A DNA stretch of 64,000 nt, taken from contig CAVTWD010000001.1 of NCBI GenBank assembly GCA_963738325.1, positions 496,001-560,000 of the forward strand, given 5' to 3'. The translations under genes and the position numbers were made by a program. The notes below the pieces were generated by a model that was not told the DNA's origin, searched no databases, and was given only the letters and a program-made list of their open reading frames with translations. Shown here piece after piece: positions 10,402 to 18,073 of this stretch (position 1 is its first letter; each line of letters starts with the position of its first letter). The DNA comes from CAVTWD01 sp963738325 (GTDB lineage: Bacteria > Actinomycetota > Acidimicrobiia > Acidimicrobiales > Ilumatobacteraceae).

Positions 10402-10746
10402 ATGAAGCCCACCGATCTCATCGACCAGGACAGCCTCCGCGACGACATTCCCGACTTCGGCCCGGGCGACATGGTGAAAGTCCACGTCCGAGTGGTCGAG
10501 GGGACGCGCCAGCGCCTGCAGGTGTTCCAGGGCAACGTCATCGCTCGCCAGGGCTCGGGCCTGCAGGAGACCTTCACGGTGAGGAAGGTGAGCTTCCAGG
10601 TGGGCGTCGAGCGCACCTTCCCGGTCCACTCGCCGATCATCGCCAAGCTCGAGGTGGTGTCGCGAGGAGACGTGCGGCGGGCCAAGCTCTACTACCTGCG
10701 CAAGCGCACCGGGAAGGCGGCCAAGATCAAGGAGAAGCGAGTCTGA
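10402..10746 (+). CDS. rplS: 50S ribosomal protein bL19
   Basis: Large-subunit protein at the 30S-50S interface, 114 aa. It contains FGPGDMVKVHVRVVEG, QVFQGNVIARQGSG, the conserved RKVSFQVGVERTFPVHSP block and the basic tail RRAKLYYLRKRTGKAAKI. ATG 10402 begins where family homology begins. Last gene of the rpsP-rplS ribosomal group. Confidence 0.97.
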   Translation: MKPTDLIDQDSLRDDIPDFGPGDMVKVHVRVVEGTRQRLQVFQGNVIARQGSGLQETFTVRKVSFQVGVERTFPVHSPIIAKLEVVSRGDVRRAKLYYLRKRTGKAAKIKEKRV

Positions 10747-10798
10747 GCGGTCCCGGCCTGTCGTGCCGCGGGCGTACCCTTGGCGCCGTGAGGCCCGC

Positions 10799-11092
10799 GT
10801 GAGCACCGAGGATCTGGAGAACTACGAAGCCGATCGTGAGCTGCGCCTCGCCCAGGAGTACCAAGACGTCGTCGGCCTTTTCCGCTACACGGTGGAGACC
10901 GAGCGGCGTTTCTACCTTGCCAACGAAGTCCACCTGAACGTCGGCGAGCAGGGCTCTCGCCCTCTGGTCGAGGTCGAGCTGCGCGACGCCTGGGTCTGGG
11001 ACATGTACCGGCGCAGCCGCTTCGTCCCCCGTGTCCGGGTGGTGACGTTCAAGGACGTGAACGTCGAGGAGCTTCCCCGCCAGGAGGCGTGA
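10799..11092 (+). CDS. DUF2469 family protein
   Basis: Small conserved protein of unknown function, 97 aa, of a family known mainly from Actinobacteria and usually found between rplS/lepB/rnhB and yraN. Recognised by VSTEDLENYEADREL at the start, VETERRFYLANEVHLN in the middle and DAWVWDMYRRSRF with VVTFKDVNVEE at the end. GTG 10799 is chosen because homology begins there. Its stop overlaps the yraN start. lepB and rnhB, often nearby in other actinobacteria, are absent here. Confidence 0.88.
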   Translation: MSTEDLENYEADRELRLAQEYQDVVGLFRYTVETERRFYLANEVHLNVGEQGSRPLVEVELRDAWVWDMYRRSRFVPRVRVVTFKDVNVEELPRQEA

Positions 11093-11460
11093 TGGCGGCG
11101 TCAGGCCCGTCGGAACGCGATCTCGCCCGGCGAGCCCACGGTCGCTTCGGCGAGGAACGGGCCTCTCGCTGGTACGAGGCCCGCGGCTATCTGGTGCTCG
11201 ACCGCAACTGGCGTTGCCGTGAAGGCGAGCTCGACCTCGTCGTGGGCCGGGCCGAGCTCGTCGTGTTCTGCGAGGTCAAGGCCCGTACCTCGGTCGCCTT
11301 CGGCTCTCCCCTCGAAGCGGTCACACCGGTCAAGCAGGCCCGGTTGCGGCGTCTGGCGGCGGCGTGGCTCGCACAGGCCGATCGCCATCCACGCGAGATC
11401 CGCTTCGATGTGGCCGCGGTGCTTTCCGGCAAGGTCGAGGTGGTGGAGGCCGCGTTCTGA
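11092..11460 (+). CDS. yraN: YraN family endonuclease-fold protein (UPF0102)
   Basis: 122 aa, restriction-endonuclease-like fold; function unproven. Typical pattern: GRFGEERASRWYEARGYLVLDRNWR, shown here in two parts as GRFGEERASRWYEARG and YLVLDRNWRCREGELDLV, then FCEVKARTSVAFGSP with the E-V-K nuclease-like core. AGGAGG at 11082-11087 favours ATG 11092, which overlaps the preceding stop (TGATG). Confidence 0.88.
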   Translation: MAASGPSERDLARRAHGRFGEERASRWYEARGYLVLDRNWRCREGELDLVVGRAELVVFCEVKARTSVAFGSPLEAVTPVKQARLRRLAAAWLAQADRHPREIRFDVAAVLSGKVEVVEAAF

Positions 11461-11473
11461 CAACGGCTCGACG

Positions 11474-11701
11474 TCAGGGGCGGACCCGGCCGGGCCGGCG
11501 TCGTTCGCGGTGCTCCCAGCAGGCATGGTGCCAATGGCGCCGGAGATCCGGCGCGGCGATGGGCACGACGACGTAGTGACCCGTACCGATCTCGATGTCG
11601 CCGTTGCAGCCGGGGCACCAGTAGCGCTTTACGGCCTGGTAGGGCTGGATGCGGCGAACCTCGACCGGGCCGACCTCGCGCGCCCAGCCGTTGGCGCTCA
11701 A
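11474..11701 (-). CDS. Small zinc-ribbon-like protein, coupled to 36-aa membrane peptide
   Basis: 75 aa, basic, unknown function. It contains YWCPGCNGDIEIGTGHYVV followed by a His-rich RRHWHHACWEHRERR: CPGC plus later Cys and His residues look like one metal site. Similar short actinobacterial proteins with a CPGC...RRHWH.. pattern are familiar to me as conserved hypotheticals. The TTG at 11701 overlaps the TGA of the upstream small gene (TTGA), suggesting translational coupling. The frame is open further upstream but only in that gene's shadow. Divergent from the crotonase gene. Confidence 0.72.
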   Translation of the reverse strand: MSANGWAREVGPVEVRRIQPYQAVKRYWCPGCNGDIEIGTGHYVVVPIAAPDLRRHWHHACWEHRERRRPGRVRP

Positions 11702-11808
11702 CCGAGGAGAGCCCAGAGCACGAGCGCCAGCGCCACCACGACCGCGGCGACCACCATTGCGTAGTCGAGGGGTCGCGCCCGGAAGCGGCGGTACGGGTTC
11801 AGGCCCAC
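11698..11808 (-). CDS. 36-residue single-pass membrane protein
   Basis: Very short gene: GTG 11808 to TGA 11698. The N-terminus GLNPYRRFRARPLDY is basic; the rest (MVVAAVVVALALVLWALLG) is one strongly hydrophobic segment ending at the stop. The positive-inside rule puts the N-terminus in the cytoplasm. It overlaps the downstream zinc-ribbon-like gene by four bases, and the pair may act together. Support is the stop-start overlap and the clean amphipathic-to-hydrophobic pattern; too short for a firm homology claim. Confidence 0.55.
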   Translation of the reverse strand: MGLNPYRRFRARPLDYAMVVAAVVVALALVLWALLG

Positions 11809-11817
11809 GGCGCCCAG

Positions 11818-11823
11818 TATCGT
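11818..11823 (+). promoter_or_regulatory. -10 box of leaderless crotonase promoter
   Basis: TATCGT ends 8 nt before GTG 11832; no Shine-Dalgarno is present. It lies in the 23-bp gap between the divergent small-gene pair and the crotonase. Confidence 0.45.
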
Positions 11824-11831
11824 CGGGCGGC

Positions 11832-12611
11832 GTGGAGACGATCGACGTTGAACGGTCCGGGGGCATCGTCACGATCACCCTCAACCGGCCGGAGAAGAAG
11901 AACGCCATCAACAGTGTGATGTGGGGCGAGTTGCTCGAGACGTTCCGCGAGATCGCCGCGTCCGGCGACGATCGTGTCGTCGTCATCACCGGCGCCAGCG
12001 GGGCGTTCTGTTCGGGCGCCGACCTGAGCGGCGGAGGCGCCGACACGGGCCCGGCCCGCCCGCAGTGGTACGCGATGCGCCACGTCGGTGACGTGGCACT
12101 GGCGCTGGCGCGGATCCCGCAGCCGACCATCGCGAAGGTCGGCGGGGTGGCCGCCGGCGCCGGCTGCAACCTCGCCCTCTCGTGCGATCTCATCGTGGCC
12201 GCGGACGAGGCCCGCTTCACCGAGATCTTCGCCCGCCGCGGCCTCTCGGTGGACTTCGGCGGTACGTGGGTGCTGCCCCGGCTGATCGGGTTGCACCGGG
12301 CCAAGGAGCTCGCCTTCTTCGCGGACATCATCTCGGCCAAGGAAGCCGAAGCGCTCGGCCTCGTGAACCGGGTCGTGCCGGCAGGGGAGCTCGACGCATT
12401 CGTCACCGAGTGGGCCACCCGGCTCGCCGCGGGACCACCGATCGCCCTCGCGCAGACGAAGCGGATGCTGAACAACGCGTCCGGGGTCACCCTCGAGCAG
12501 GCGCTGGAGGACGAGGGCTGGGCCCAGACGGTCAACTTCTCCACTGCCGACACCGCCGAGGCGATGGACGCCTTCCTCGCCAAGCGCGAGCCGAAGTTCG
12601 AGGGGCGCTGA
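11832..12611 (+). CDS. Enoyl-CoA hydratase/isomerase (crotonase) family protein
   Basis: 259 aa, normal length. Crotonase fold acting on acyl-CoA thioesters. Visible are NRPEKKNAINSVMW at the N-terminus, the oxyanion-hole segment GASGAFCSGADLSG, and KVGGVAAGAGCNLALSCDL followed by GLSVDFGGTWVLPRLIG, where Asp occupies a position that is often a catalytic acid. Exact reaction (hydration, isomerisation) is uncertain. GTG 11832 is the probable start with a -10 box 8 nt upstream. Confidence 0.9.
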   Translation: METIDVERSGGIVTITLNRPEKKNAINSVMWGELLETFREIAASGDDRVVVITGASGAFCSGADLSGGGADTGPARPQWYAMRHVGDVALALARIPQPTIAKVGGVAAGAGCNLALSCDLIVAADEARFTEIFARRGLSVDFGGTWVLPRLIGLHRAKELAFFADIISAKEAEALGLVNRVVPAGELDAFVTEWATRLAAGPPIALAQTKRMLNNASGVTLEQALEDEGWAQTVNFSTADTAEAMDAFLAKREPKFEGR

Positions 12612-12620
12612 ACCGCCACG

Positions 12621-13403
12621 ATGGCGAGCAACCGAGGCGGGTCGCGCTCTCGCCGGACGGGCGCGGTGGCGGGGGTGGCCGCGCTGGCGCTCGCCGGCGG
12701 CTTCCTGGCCTTCTCGGGTCCTTCCCCGGTCGGCGCGCAGGGCGCGGAGACCGTCCCGTCAGTGGGCGCCCCCACCGGCCTGACCGGTGCGGCACCATCG
12801 ATCATCGCCACCACCACGACGAAGCCCCCCGAGTGCACCGACGTGGTCGATCCGAGCGTGGTCTTCGTCGGCACCATCACCGGCCTCACCGGCGTCACCG
12901 CCCGTTACGCGGTGGCGCAGATCCGGGCGGGCAAGCTCCCCGGCACCCGCGTGCCGGTCGACTACCCCGACGACATCCGCTTCCTGAAGCAAGGCCGGCA
13001 GTACATCGTGGGGGCGGTGCTCGACCCGACCACCAGACGGCTGCGCTCGAAGGTGCGACCGCCCCCGGGCACCGCCAAGGACGACCCGTGCACCGAGCGC
13101 GACAAGGTCATCACGCACAATGTCGACGGAACCAAGGTCGACACCGGGGTGTTCTCGGGCCTGTCTGGCCGCGGCTGGCAGGTGGTCTGGGCGTTCGTGT
13201 TGCCCACGCTCATCGCCCTCGGGGTCTTGACGCTCCTCGTGTTGCTCAAACGAGCCGGGCTTGGAGCGTTCCGGCTGTCGTTGCGCGGAGGGTCGCGGCC
13301 ACCTCCGCCATCGCCCCCGCCAGATCGGGGACGTCCCGCTCCAGGGCCGGGCCCTCCGTCCGGCAGAACACCAACACGGCGCGACGAACCGGCTCGCCGG
13401 TGA
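12621..13403 (+). CDS. Secreted or membrane-anchored protein, unknown function
   Basis: 260 aa, unrecognised. It starts with a Tat/Sec-like signal (SRSRRTGAVAGVAALALAGG, likely cut after VGAQG), has a Thr/Pro linker, then an extracytoplasmic domain of about 140 residues with two Cys pairs possible (PPECTDV and DDPCTER), and a C-terminal membrane helix (VVWAFVLPTLIALGVLTLLV). The last 50 residues are Arg/Pro-rich and overlap the 3' end of the convergent AddA-like gene by 158 bp; that tail may be cytoplasmic or may be longer than the functional protein needs. ATG 12621 starts 9 nt after the crotonase stop. Confidence 0.7.
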   Translation: MASNRGGSRSRRTGAVAGVAALALAGGFLAFSGPSPVGAQGAETVPSVGAPTGLTGAAPSIIATTTTKPPECTDVVDPSVVFVGTITGLTGVTARYAVAQIRAGKLPGTRVPVDYPDDIRFLKQGRQYIVGAVLDPTTRRLRSKVRPPPGTAKDDPCTERDKVITHNVDGTKVDTGVFSGLSGRGWQVVWAFVLPTLIALGVLTLLVLLKRAGLGAFRLSLRGGSRPPPPSPPPDRGRPAPGPGPPSGRTPTRRDEPARR

Positions 13404-16400
13404 CGGCGGCCACCGCGGTGGCGTAGGCCGCCAACTGCGTCCGGTAACGGGCCACCCGCGCCGCGAGGTCGATGTCGTCCTTGGGCTGGTCGGTCTTGTA
13501 GTCGACCACCACCAGGCCGTCCGGCGTGCGGTAGAGCAGGTCGATGTAGCCCTCCAGGAGGGTGTCGCCGACGGGGCTGGCCACCAGCACCTCGCGCCAG
13601 TAGCCGGCCGCGTCGACGGCGTCGCGCACCGCTCGGCTCGCCACCGCCGAAGCGGCGAGCGCCCGGATCGTCGCCTCCCGGCCCTCGACGCCCTCGGCCG
13701 ACGCCTGAGCCGCTGCGGCCGCCTCCAGTCCGTCCCCGGAGCGAAGGTCGATGGTCTGGAGCACGGCGTGGACGGCCCGGCCGATGGCCGTGCCGTACCG
13801 TCCGCGCTGCCAGGGGGGCTGGTCGAGGTCGACGGCTCCCTTGGCCAGACCGGGATCGTCGCCGGCCCGCTCCTCGGCCGGCAGGTGACGATCGAGGTAG
13901 GTGGCGGCCACCGTCCGCGGCCGGCCCGCGGCGGCCAACACCCGTTGGCGTTCGGCCGTCCACTCGTCGAGGTCTCGCGGTGCGATGGCCGCGGCGGAGG
14001 GTGACGGCCGCTCGGCCGGCGGCGGGGGGCTCGGCTCCGGGCCGTCGAGCGGCTGGTGCCCGCCCACGGTCGCGCAGGCGGCGGCGAGCAGCTCGGCCAG
14101 CGTCCACGATGGGGGATCGTCGGGCAACTGGCGCCGGCTGTGGAGCGAGACCACGAGGTGATCGCGAGCCCTCGTGCAGGCGACGTAGAGCAGGCGTCGA
14201 CGTTCGTGCTCGTCGAGTTGCTCGTCGAGCGCGCGGGTGATCTCGTAGTCGCGCGTGGCGAAGGTGTCGTCGAGGCGGAACTCGGGGCCCGTCGCGGTCC
14301 AGATCACGTCGACGCCCCCGCGGTTGCGACGAGGGCGGGCGGTGAGCCCGGCCACGATGACGACCGGGAACTCCAGCCCTTTGGCGGCGTGGATGGTCAT
14401 GACCCGCACCGCGTCGTGATCCGTCTCCGGCAGCACCGCTTCGGTGACGCGCACCGAGTCGCTGGCTTGGCGGGTCGCCCACGCCAGGTAGGCCCGCAGC
14501 GTTCCTCCACCCGCCTCTCGCCAGGCCCGCGCCTGATCGATCACGTAGCGGACCCGCCGCCACACGTCTCGCGCTCTCGGGCTGCCCACGGCCACTTCGA
14601 GAACGCGGCGCTCGTCCACCAGCCGCAGGAGCAACTCGGCCGGCGCGGCCCAATGACGGTCCCCGGCGAGGGCACGCAGGCTCGTGAAGGCGTCATGGAC
14701 CGGGTCGTGCTCCTCGGGTTCTGGCAGCCGGGACACGAGGATGTTCCAACGTCCGTCCCGCTCGTGCCGCCAGCGGTACAGATCGACATCCGAGCAACCG
14801 AACAGCGGTGAGCGCAGCGCGGTGATCAGCGCCAGCTCGTCGGTGGGGTCGTCGACGGCTCGCAAGGCCAGCAGGAGGTCACGCACTTCGCGACTGGCGT
14901 ACGCCAGCGAGCTGCTCTCGGTGCGATAGGGCACCCCGGCCGTCTCGAGCGCGTCCTCGAGCGAGTCGAGGATCGTTCGCGTGGGGATCAGCACGGCGAT
15001 GTCACCGAAGCGCACCGGACGGCGCGCTCCCTGGTCATCGAGCTCCCAGCGACCGACGGCGGCGCGGATGGCCGCGACCACGTCGCCGGATTCGAGGGCG
15101 CGGACCTCCGGGGCCCGACGATCCTCGTCGGAGGAACTGCCGAGCGTCGCCACTGCCGGGCCGGCGAGCGGCGTCGAGCGCGTGGGGGCCAACGCCGCGA
15201 ACTCGGGTTGCGCGCCGGGGGCCGCTTCGAAGAGTTGGTCGAAGACGGCGTTGACCCACTCGACGACCGGCGCGTTGGTGCGGAAGTTGGCGCTGAGCCG
15301 CACGGGCGACGTGTCGAGTGCGTCGCGGGTCGCGAGGAAGGTGGCGATGTCGGCTCGGCGGAAGCGGTAGATCGACTGCTGCGGGTCACCGACGAAGAAG
15401 AGCCGGCCGGCGCCCCCGGCCGGCCGGCTGCCGGGCGGGATCGGCGCGTGAGGATCCGCGGCCAGCAAGAGGGCGATGTCCACCTGGATGGGGTCGGTGT
15501 CCTGGAACTCGTCGAGGAGGAGACGGGTGTAGCGCTGGTGGAGCACCGCTCGGGCCTCCGGTCCCCGCTCGGGGTCGCGGAGGAGCCCGCGGGCGAGGAC
15601 GAGGAGATCGTGGAAGGCGAGGCGACCCGACCTGCGGCGTTCCTCGGCGGCCTCCATCGTGGTGTGGGCGAGGCGGTGGGCGAGGCGTCGCAGGCAGGCT
15701 TCGGTCAGCCCCCGGGCCAGGGCTCGTGCCGAGGAGGCGACGTCCTCGACCTGGGCGCGCAGCGCGTCGAGGTCGTCGGCCCACCGACTGAAGCGCCAAT
15801 TGGGCTTGGACCCTGTGTTCCGCCCCCGCCGCTCGCCCAGGCGCGCCAGCACCCGGAGCTGGTCGCGCGGTGTGGCCGCCGCCTCCAGGTCGTCGGCATC
15901 GTTGGCCAAGACGTCGAGCACACGTACGAGCCGGTCCCCTTCCGCGCCGTGGACCCGTTCCTCGGCGAGGGACCGGACCTGCGCCAGCAGCCCTCCGACT
16001 TCAATGGTGGCGAGCGGCGGTGGCGGCTGGCCGTGGACGTGGTGCGCCACGAGATCCCAGTTGCGCTCGAACTCGAGGGCGACGGCACGCAGCGCGGCGA
16101 TCGGCCGCCGGGCCTCGAGCAGCACGAGGAGGGCGTCATGCTCCTCCGGGGACACTTCGAGGCGATCGGGATCGAGGAGGTCGTCGAGGAACGCCGCCCA
16201 TCGCTCGTCGAAGGTGAGCTGCGAGGTGAGCTCGTCGGCCACCTCCACGCGCGGCGGCAGGCCGGCCGCGAGGGGCAGCTCGGTCAGCAGGCGTTGGGCG
16301 AAGGCGTGCACCGTGCTGACCGCGGCGCCGTCGAGCTCGGCCAGCGCTTCGCCGAGACGGGCCCGCAAGCACGCTTCGGAGCCGGCGTTGCTGGTCTCGT

Positions 16401-16695
16401 CGCAGGTGCCGGTGTCGTCGGTGTCGTCGGAGGTGCCGGTGTCGTCGGCGCCGAGGCCGAGCGCGGCATCTTCCAGGCGGCGGCGGATCCGGTCACGCAG
16501 CTCCGCGGCCGCCTTGTCGGTGAAGGTGATGGCGGCGATGTCGCGCATGGGCACGCCGGCGGCGACGAGCGCGAATACGCGCTCGACGAGCGAGCCCGTC
16601 TTCCCGGAGCCGGCGCCGGCCTCGACGAACAGGGTGTGGTCGAGATCCTCGACGATGCGGCGGCGCTCGGGTTGGTCGGGCGGGAGCTCAGCCAT
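13246..16695 (-). CDS. UvrD/RecB-type helicase with C-terminal nuclease (AddA-like)
   Basis: 1149 aa superfamily 1 helicase-nuclease, probably the AddA/AdnB-type subunit for processing double-strand breaks. Motifs in order: Walker A VEAGAGSGKTGSLVER near residue 27, AITFTDKAAAELR, LLLDEFQDTDPIQVD (motif II), FVGDPQQSIYRFRRAD (III), VMTIHAAKGLEFPVVIV (V), LYVACTRARDHLVVSLH (VI), and nuclease core GYIDLLYRTPDGLVVVDYKT near residue 1065 with the D-x-D/x-x-K pattern. Start ATG 16695 matches the conserved N-terminus and overlaps the upstream partner gene by 8 bp. Its 3' end overlaps the convergent membrane-protein gene. Confidence 0.9.
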   Translation of the reverse strand: MAELPPDQPERRRIVEDLDHTLFVEAGAGSGKTGSLVERVFALVAAGVPMRDIAAITFTDKAAAELRDRIRRRLEDAALGLGADDTGTSDDTDDTGTCDETSNAGSEACLRARLGEALAELDGAAVSTVHAFAQRLLTELPLAAGLPPRVEVADELTSQLTFDERWAAFLDDLLDPDRLEVSPEEHDALLVLLEARRPIAALRAVALEFERNWDLVAHHVHGQPPPPLATIEVGGLLAQVRSLAEERVHGAEGDRLVRVLDVLANDADDLEAAATPRDQLRVLARLGERRGRNTGSKPNWRFSRWADDLDALRAQVEDVASSARALARGLTEACLRRLAHRLAHTTMEAAEERRRSGRLAFHDLLVLARGLLRDPERGPEARAVLHQRYTRLLLDEFQDTDPIQVDIALLLAADPHAPIPPGSRPAGGAGRLFFVGDPQQSIYRFRRADIATFLATRDALDTSPVRLSANFRTNAPVVEWVNAVFDQLFEAAPGAQPEFAALAPTRSTPLAGPAVATLGSSSDEDRRAPEVRALESGDVVAAIRAAVGRWELDDQGARRPVRFGDIAVLIPTRTILDSLEDALETAGVPYRTESSSLAYASREVRDLLLALRAVDDPTDELALITALRSPLFGCSDVDLYRWRHERDGRWNILVSRLPEPEEHDPVHDAFTSLRALAGDRHWAAPAELLLRLVDERRVLEVAVGSPRARDVWRRVRYVIDQARAWREAGGGTLRAYLAWATRQASDSVRVTEAVLPETDHDAVRVMTIHAAKGLEFPVVIVAGLTARPRRNRGGVDVIWTATGPEFRLDDTFATRDYEITRALDEQLDEHERRRLLYVACTRARDHLVVSLHSRRQLPDDPPSWTLAELLAAACATVGGHQPLDGPEPSPPPPAERPSPSAAAIAPRDLDEWTAERQRVLAAAGRPRTVAATYLDRHLPAEERAGDDPGLAKGAVDLDQPPWQRGRYGTAIGRAVHAVLQTIDLRSGDGLEAAAAAQASAEGVEGREATIRALAASAVASRAVRDAVDAAGYWREVLVASPVGDTLLEGYIDLLYRTPDGLVVVDYKTDQPKDDIDLAARVARYRTQLAAYATAVAAVTGEPVRRAVLVFCRTEGPALERDVPDLAGAMAEVAATLRATTAGTLQARLV

Positions 16696-18073
16696 GGCCG
16701 GCCTCCACGGCGGCCGCCCCGCCCACGGCGGGGTCGTCGTCCGTCTCGCTCGGTGGCTCGAGGCCTCGGAGGCGAAGGTAGGCGGCGAGCTCGGGCGCGT
16801 CGACGATGGCCTGCCAGCGGCGCTGCACGATCGCCGTGCCCAGGCCGTCGGGGTCGCAGGCAGGGCAGGCGACGAAGCCGGCGAAGCGAGTCTGGTCGTC
16901 TGGCGGGAACTGCGGGAACAGCCCGTGCTCGATGCCATCGACGATCACCGCCAAGGCGTCGGTCCAGCCCGACAAGACGTGGTCGTCGACGGTGACCTCC
17001 TTGGACGGGGGCAGACGCCCGCTCCAGGCGTCCGGGCGGGCGAAGGCGTACCGCGCCCGGACCGGTAGCGGGAGCCGGTCGGTGTCGAACATCGAACGCG
17101 CCGCGAGCGAATAGATGGGCAGTTGCAGCAACGTGCCCGTGCCCGTCGGATTGTCGGGTCCGAGGTCTCGGTACTTGTGGCTCGAGGCGTACTTGTAGTC
17201 GGTCACGACGAGGGTGCCGTCGCCGGCGCGATCGACCCGATCGGCGCTGCCCCGGAATCGCAGCCCCCGCCCGCCCCCGAGGGCGACGTGCACGGGGTCG
17301 CCGTCGAAGCCGAAGCGCAGCTCGGCCGCGAGCGGTTCGGCGCCCTCCTGGGCGGCCCAGTCGGCCTCGGTGTTCACGAAGAGCACGAGGTCGTGCCAGA
17401 GCTGCTCACGGCGCCGTTGCCACATCACGGGCCGGCCCGTGATGCCGCGGCCTTCGGCATCCCGGCAGGCCAGCTCGAAGTGCCGCCGAAGGAGCGACTC
17501 GTCGACGCCACCCGGGGCGCGCGCCGCCATCCGGTCGGCGACGTAGCCCTCGAGCACCCGGTGCACCAGCGAGCCTTGATCAAGCGGAGCCAGATCGAGC
17601 AGCTCCTCCGGATTCCCGACGGGCTCGATCCCGAGCACGTACCGCACGTAGTAGGCGTACGGACAGCCCGCCCACAGCTCGAGGCGGGTGGGGGAGACCA
17701 CCTGTCCCGAGGCGGCGGGCGAGGGAAGTGACGCGCCCGCCAGGAAGCCGTCGTACTCGCTCAGCGCCGGCCGGGCTCGAGCGGAGAGGAGTCGCCGGGC
17801 CGCCTCGTAGGCGCGGTCGCGCGAGAGGGACCGCCCGGCGAGGACGCTCGCCACTCGCGCCTCCTGAAGGGTGGCGGGCTCCTCGGTGGACACGCCCGCC
17901 ATGAACGAGCCGACGTGACGCAACCAAGGCGCTCCCAGCGCCAACAGCGCGGCCGAACGGTCCGGGGCGGAGGGATGCGCCGACGTGAGGTCGAGGAGCC
18001 AGCGTGAGGCCACGTGCTCGGTCGTACGGCGCAGATCGCCGCGGGGCATGGTGAGCACGACGCGATGGGAGCT
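16688..18073 (-). CDS. AddB-like nuclease subunit, C-terminal part (frameshifted)
   Basis: Downstream portion of the gene that begins at 19892; the reading frame changes at 18074-18077. It carries WAGCPYAYYVRYVLGIEP, the RecB-family nuclease core GSADRVDRAGDGTLVVTDYKY, and a distal CPACDPDG. The Cys before PYAYYVRY plus the distal C-x2-C resemble the iron-sulfur cysteines of AddB proteins. The end overlaps the AddA-like start (ATGGCTGA), so the two are one operon and probably one complex. Alone this fragment lacks the helicase-like N-terminal region. Confidence 0.75.
   Translation of the reverse strand, partial: SSHRVVLTMPRGDLRRTTEHVASRWLLDLTSAHPSAPDRSAALLALGAPWLRHVGSFMAGVSTEEPATLQEARVASVLAGRSLSRDRAYEAARRLLSARARPALSEYDGFLAGASLPSPAASGQVVSPTRLELWAGCPYAYYVRYVLGIEPVGNPEELLDLAPLDQGSLVHRVLEGYVADRMAARAPGGVDESLLRRHFELACRDAEGRGITGRPVMWQRRREQLWHDLVLFVNTEADWAAQEGAEPLAAELRFGFDGDPVHVALGGGRGLRFRGSADRVDRAGDGTLVVTDYKYASSHKYRDLGPDNPTGTGTLLQLPIYSLAARSMFDTDRLPLPVRARYAFARPDAWSGRLPPSKEVTVDDHVLSGWTDALAVIVDGIEHGLFPQFPPDDQTRFAGFVACPACDPDGLGTAIVQRRWQAIVDAPELAAYLRLRGLEPPSETDDDPAVGGAAAVEAGHG

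Noticed and set aside
12621..12980. Candidate lipoprotein signal in the secreted protein
   Set aside because: No lipobox Cys near the predicted cleavage site; the first Cys is far downstream.
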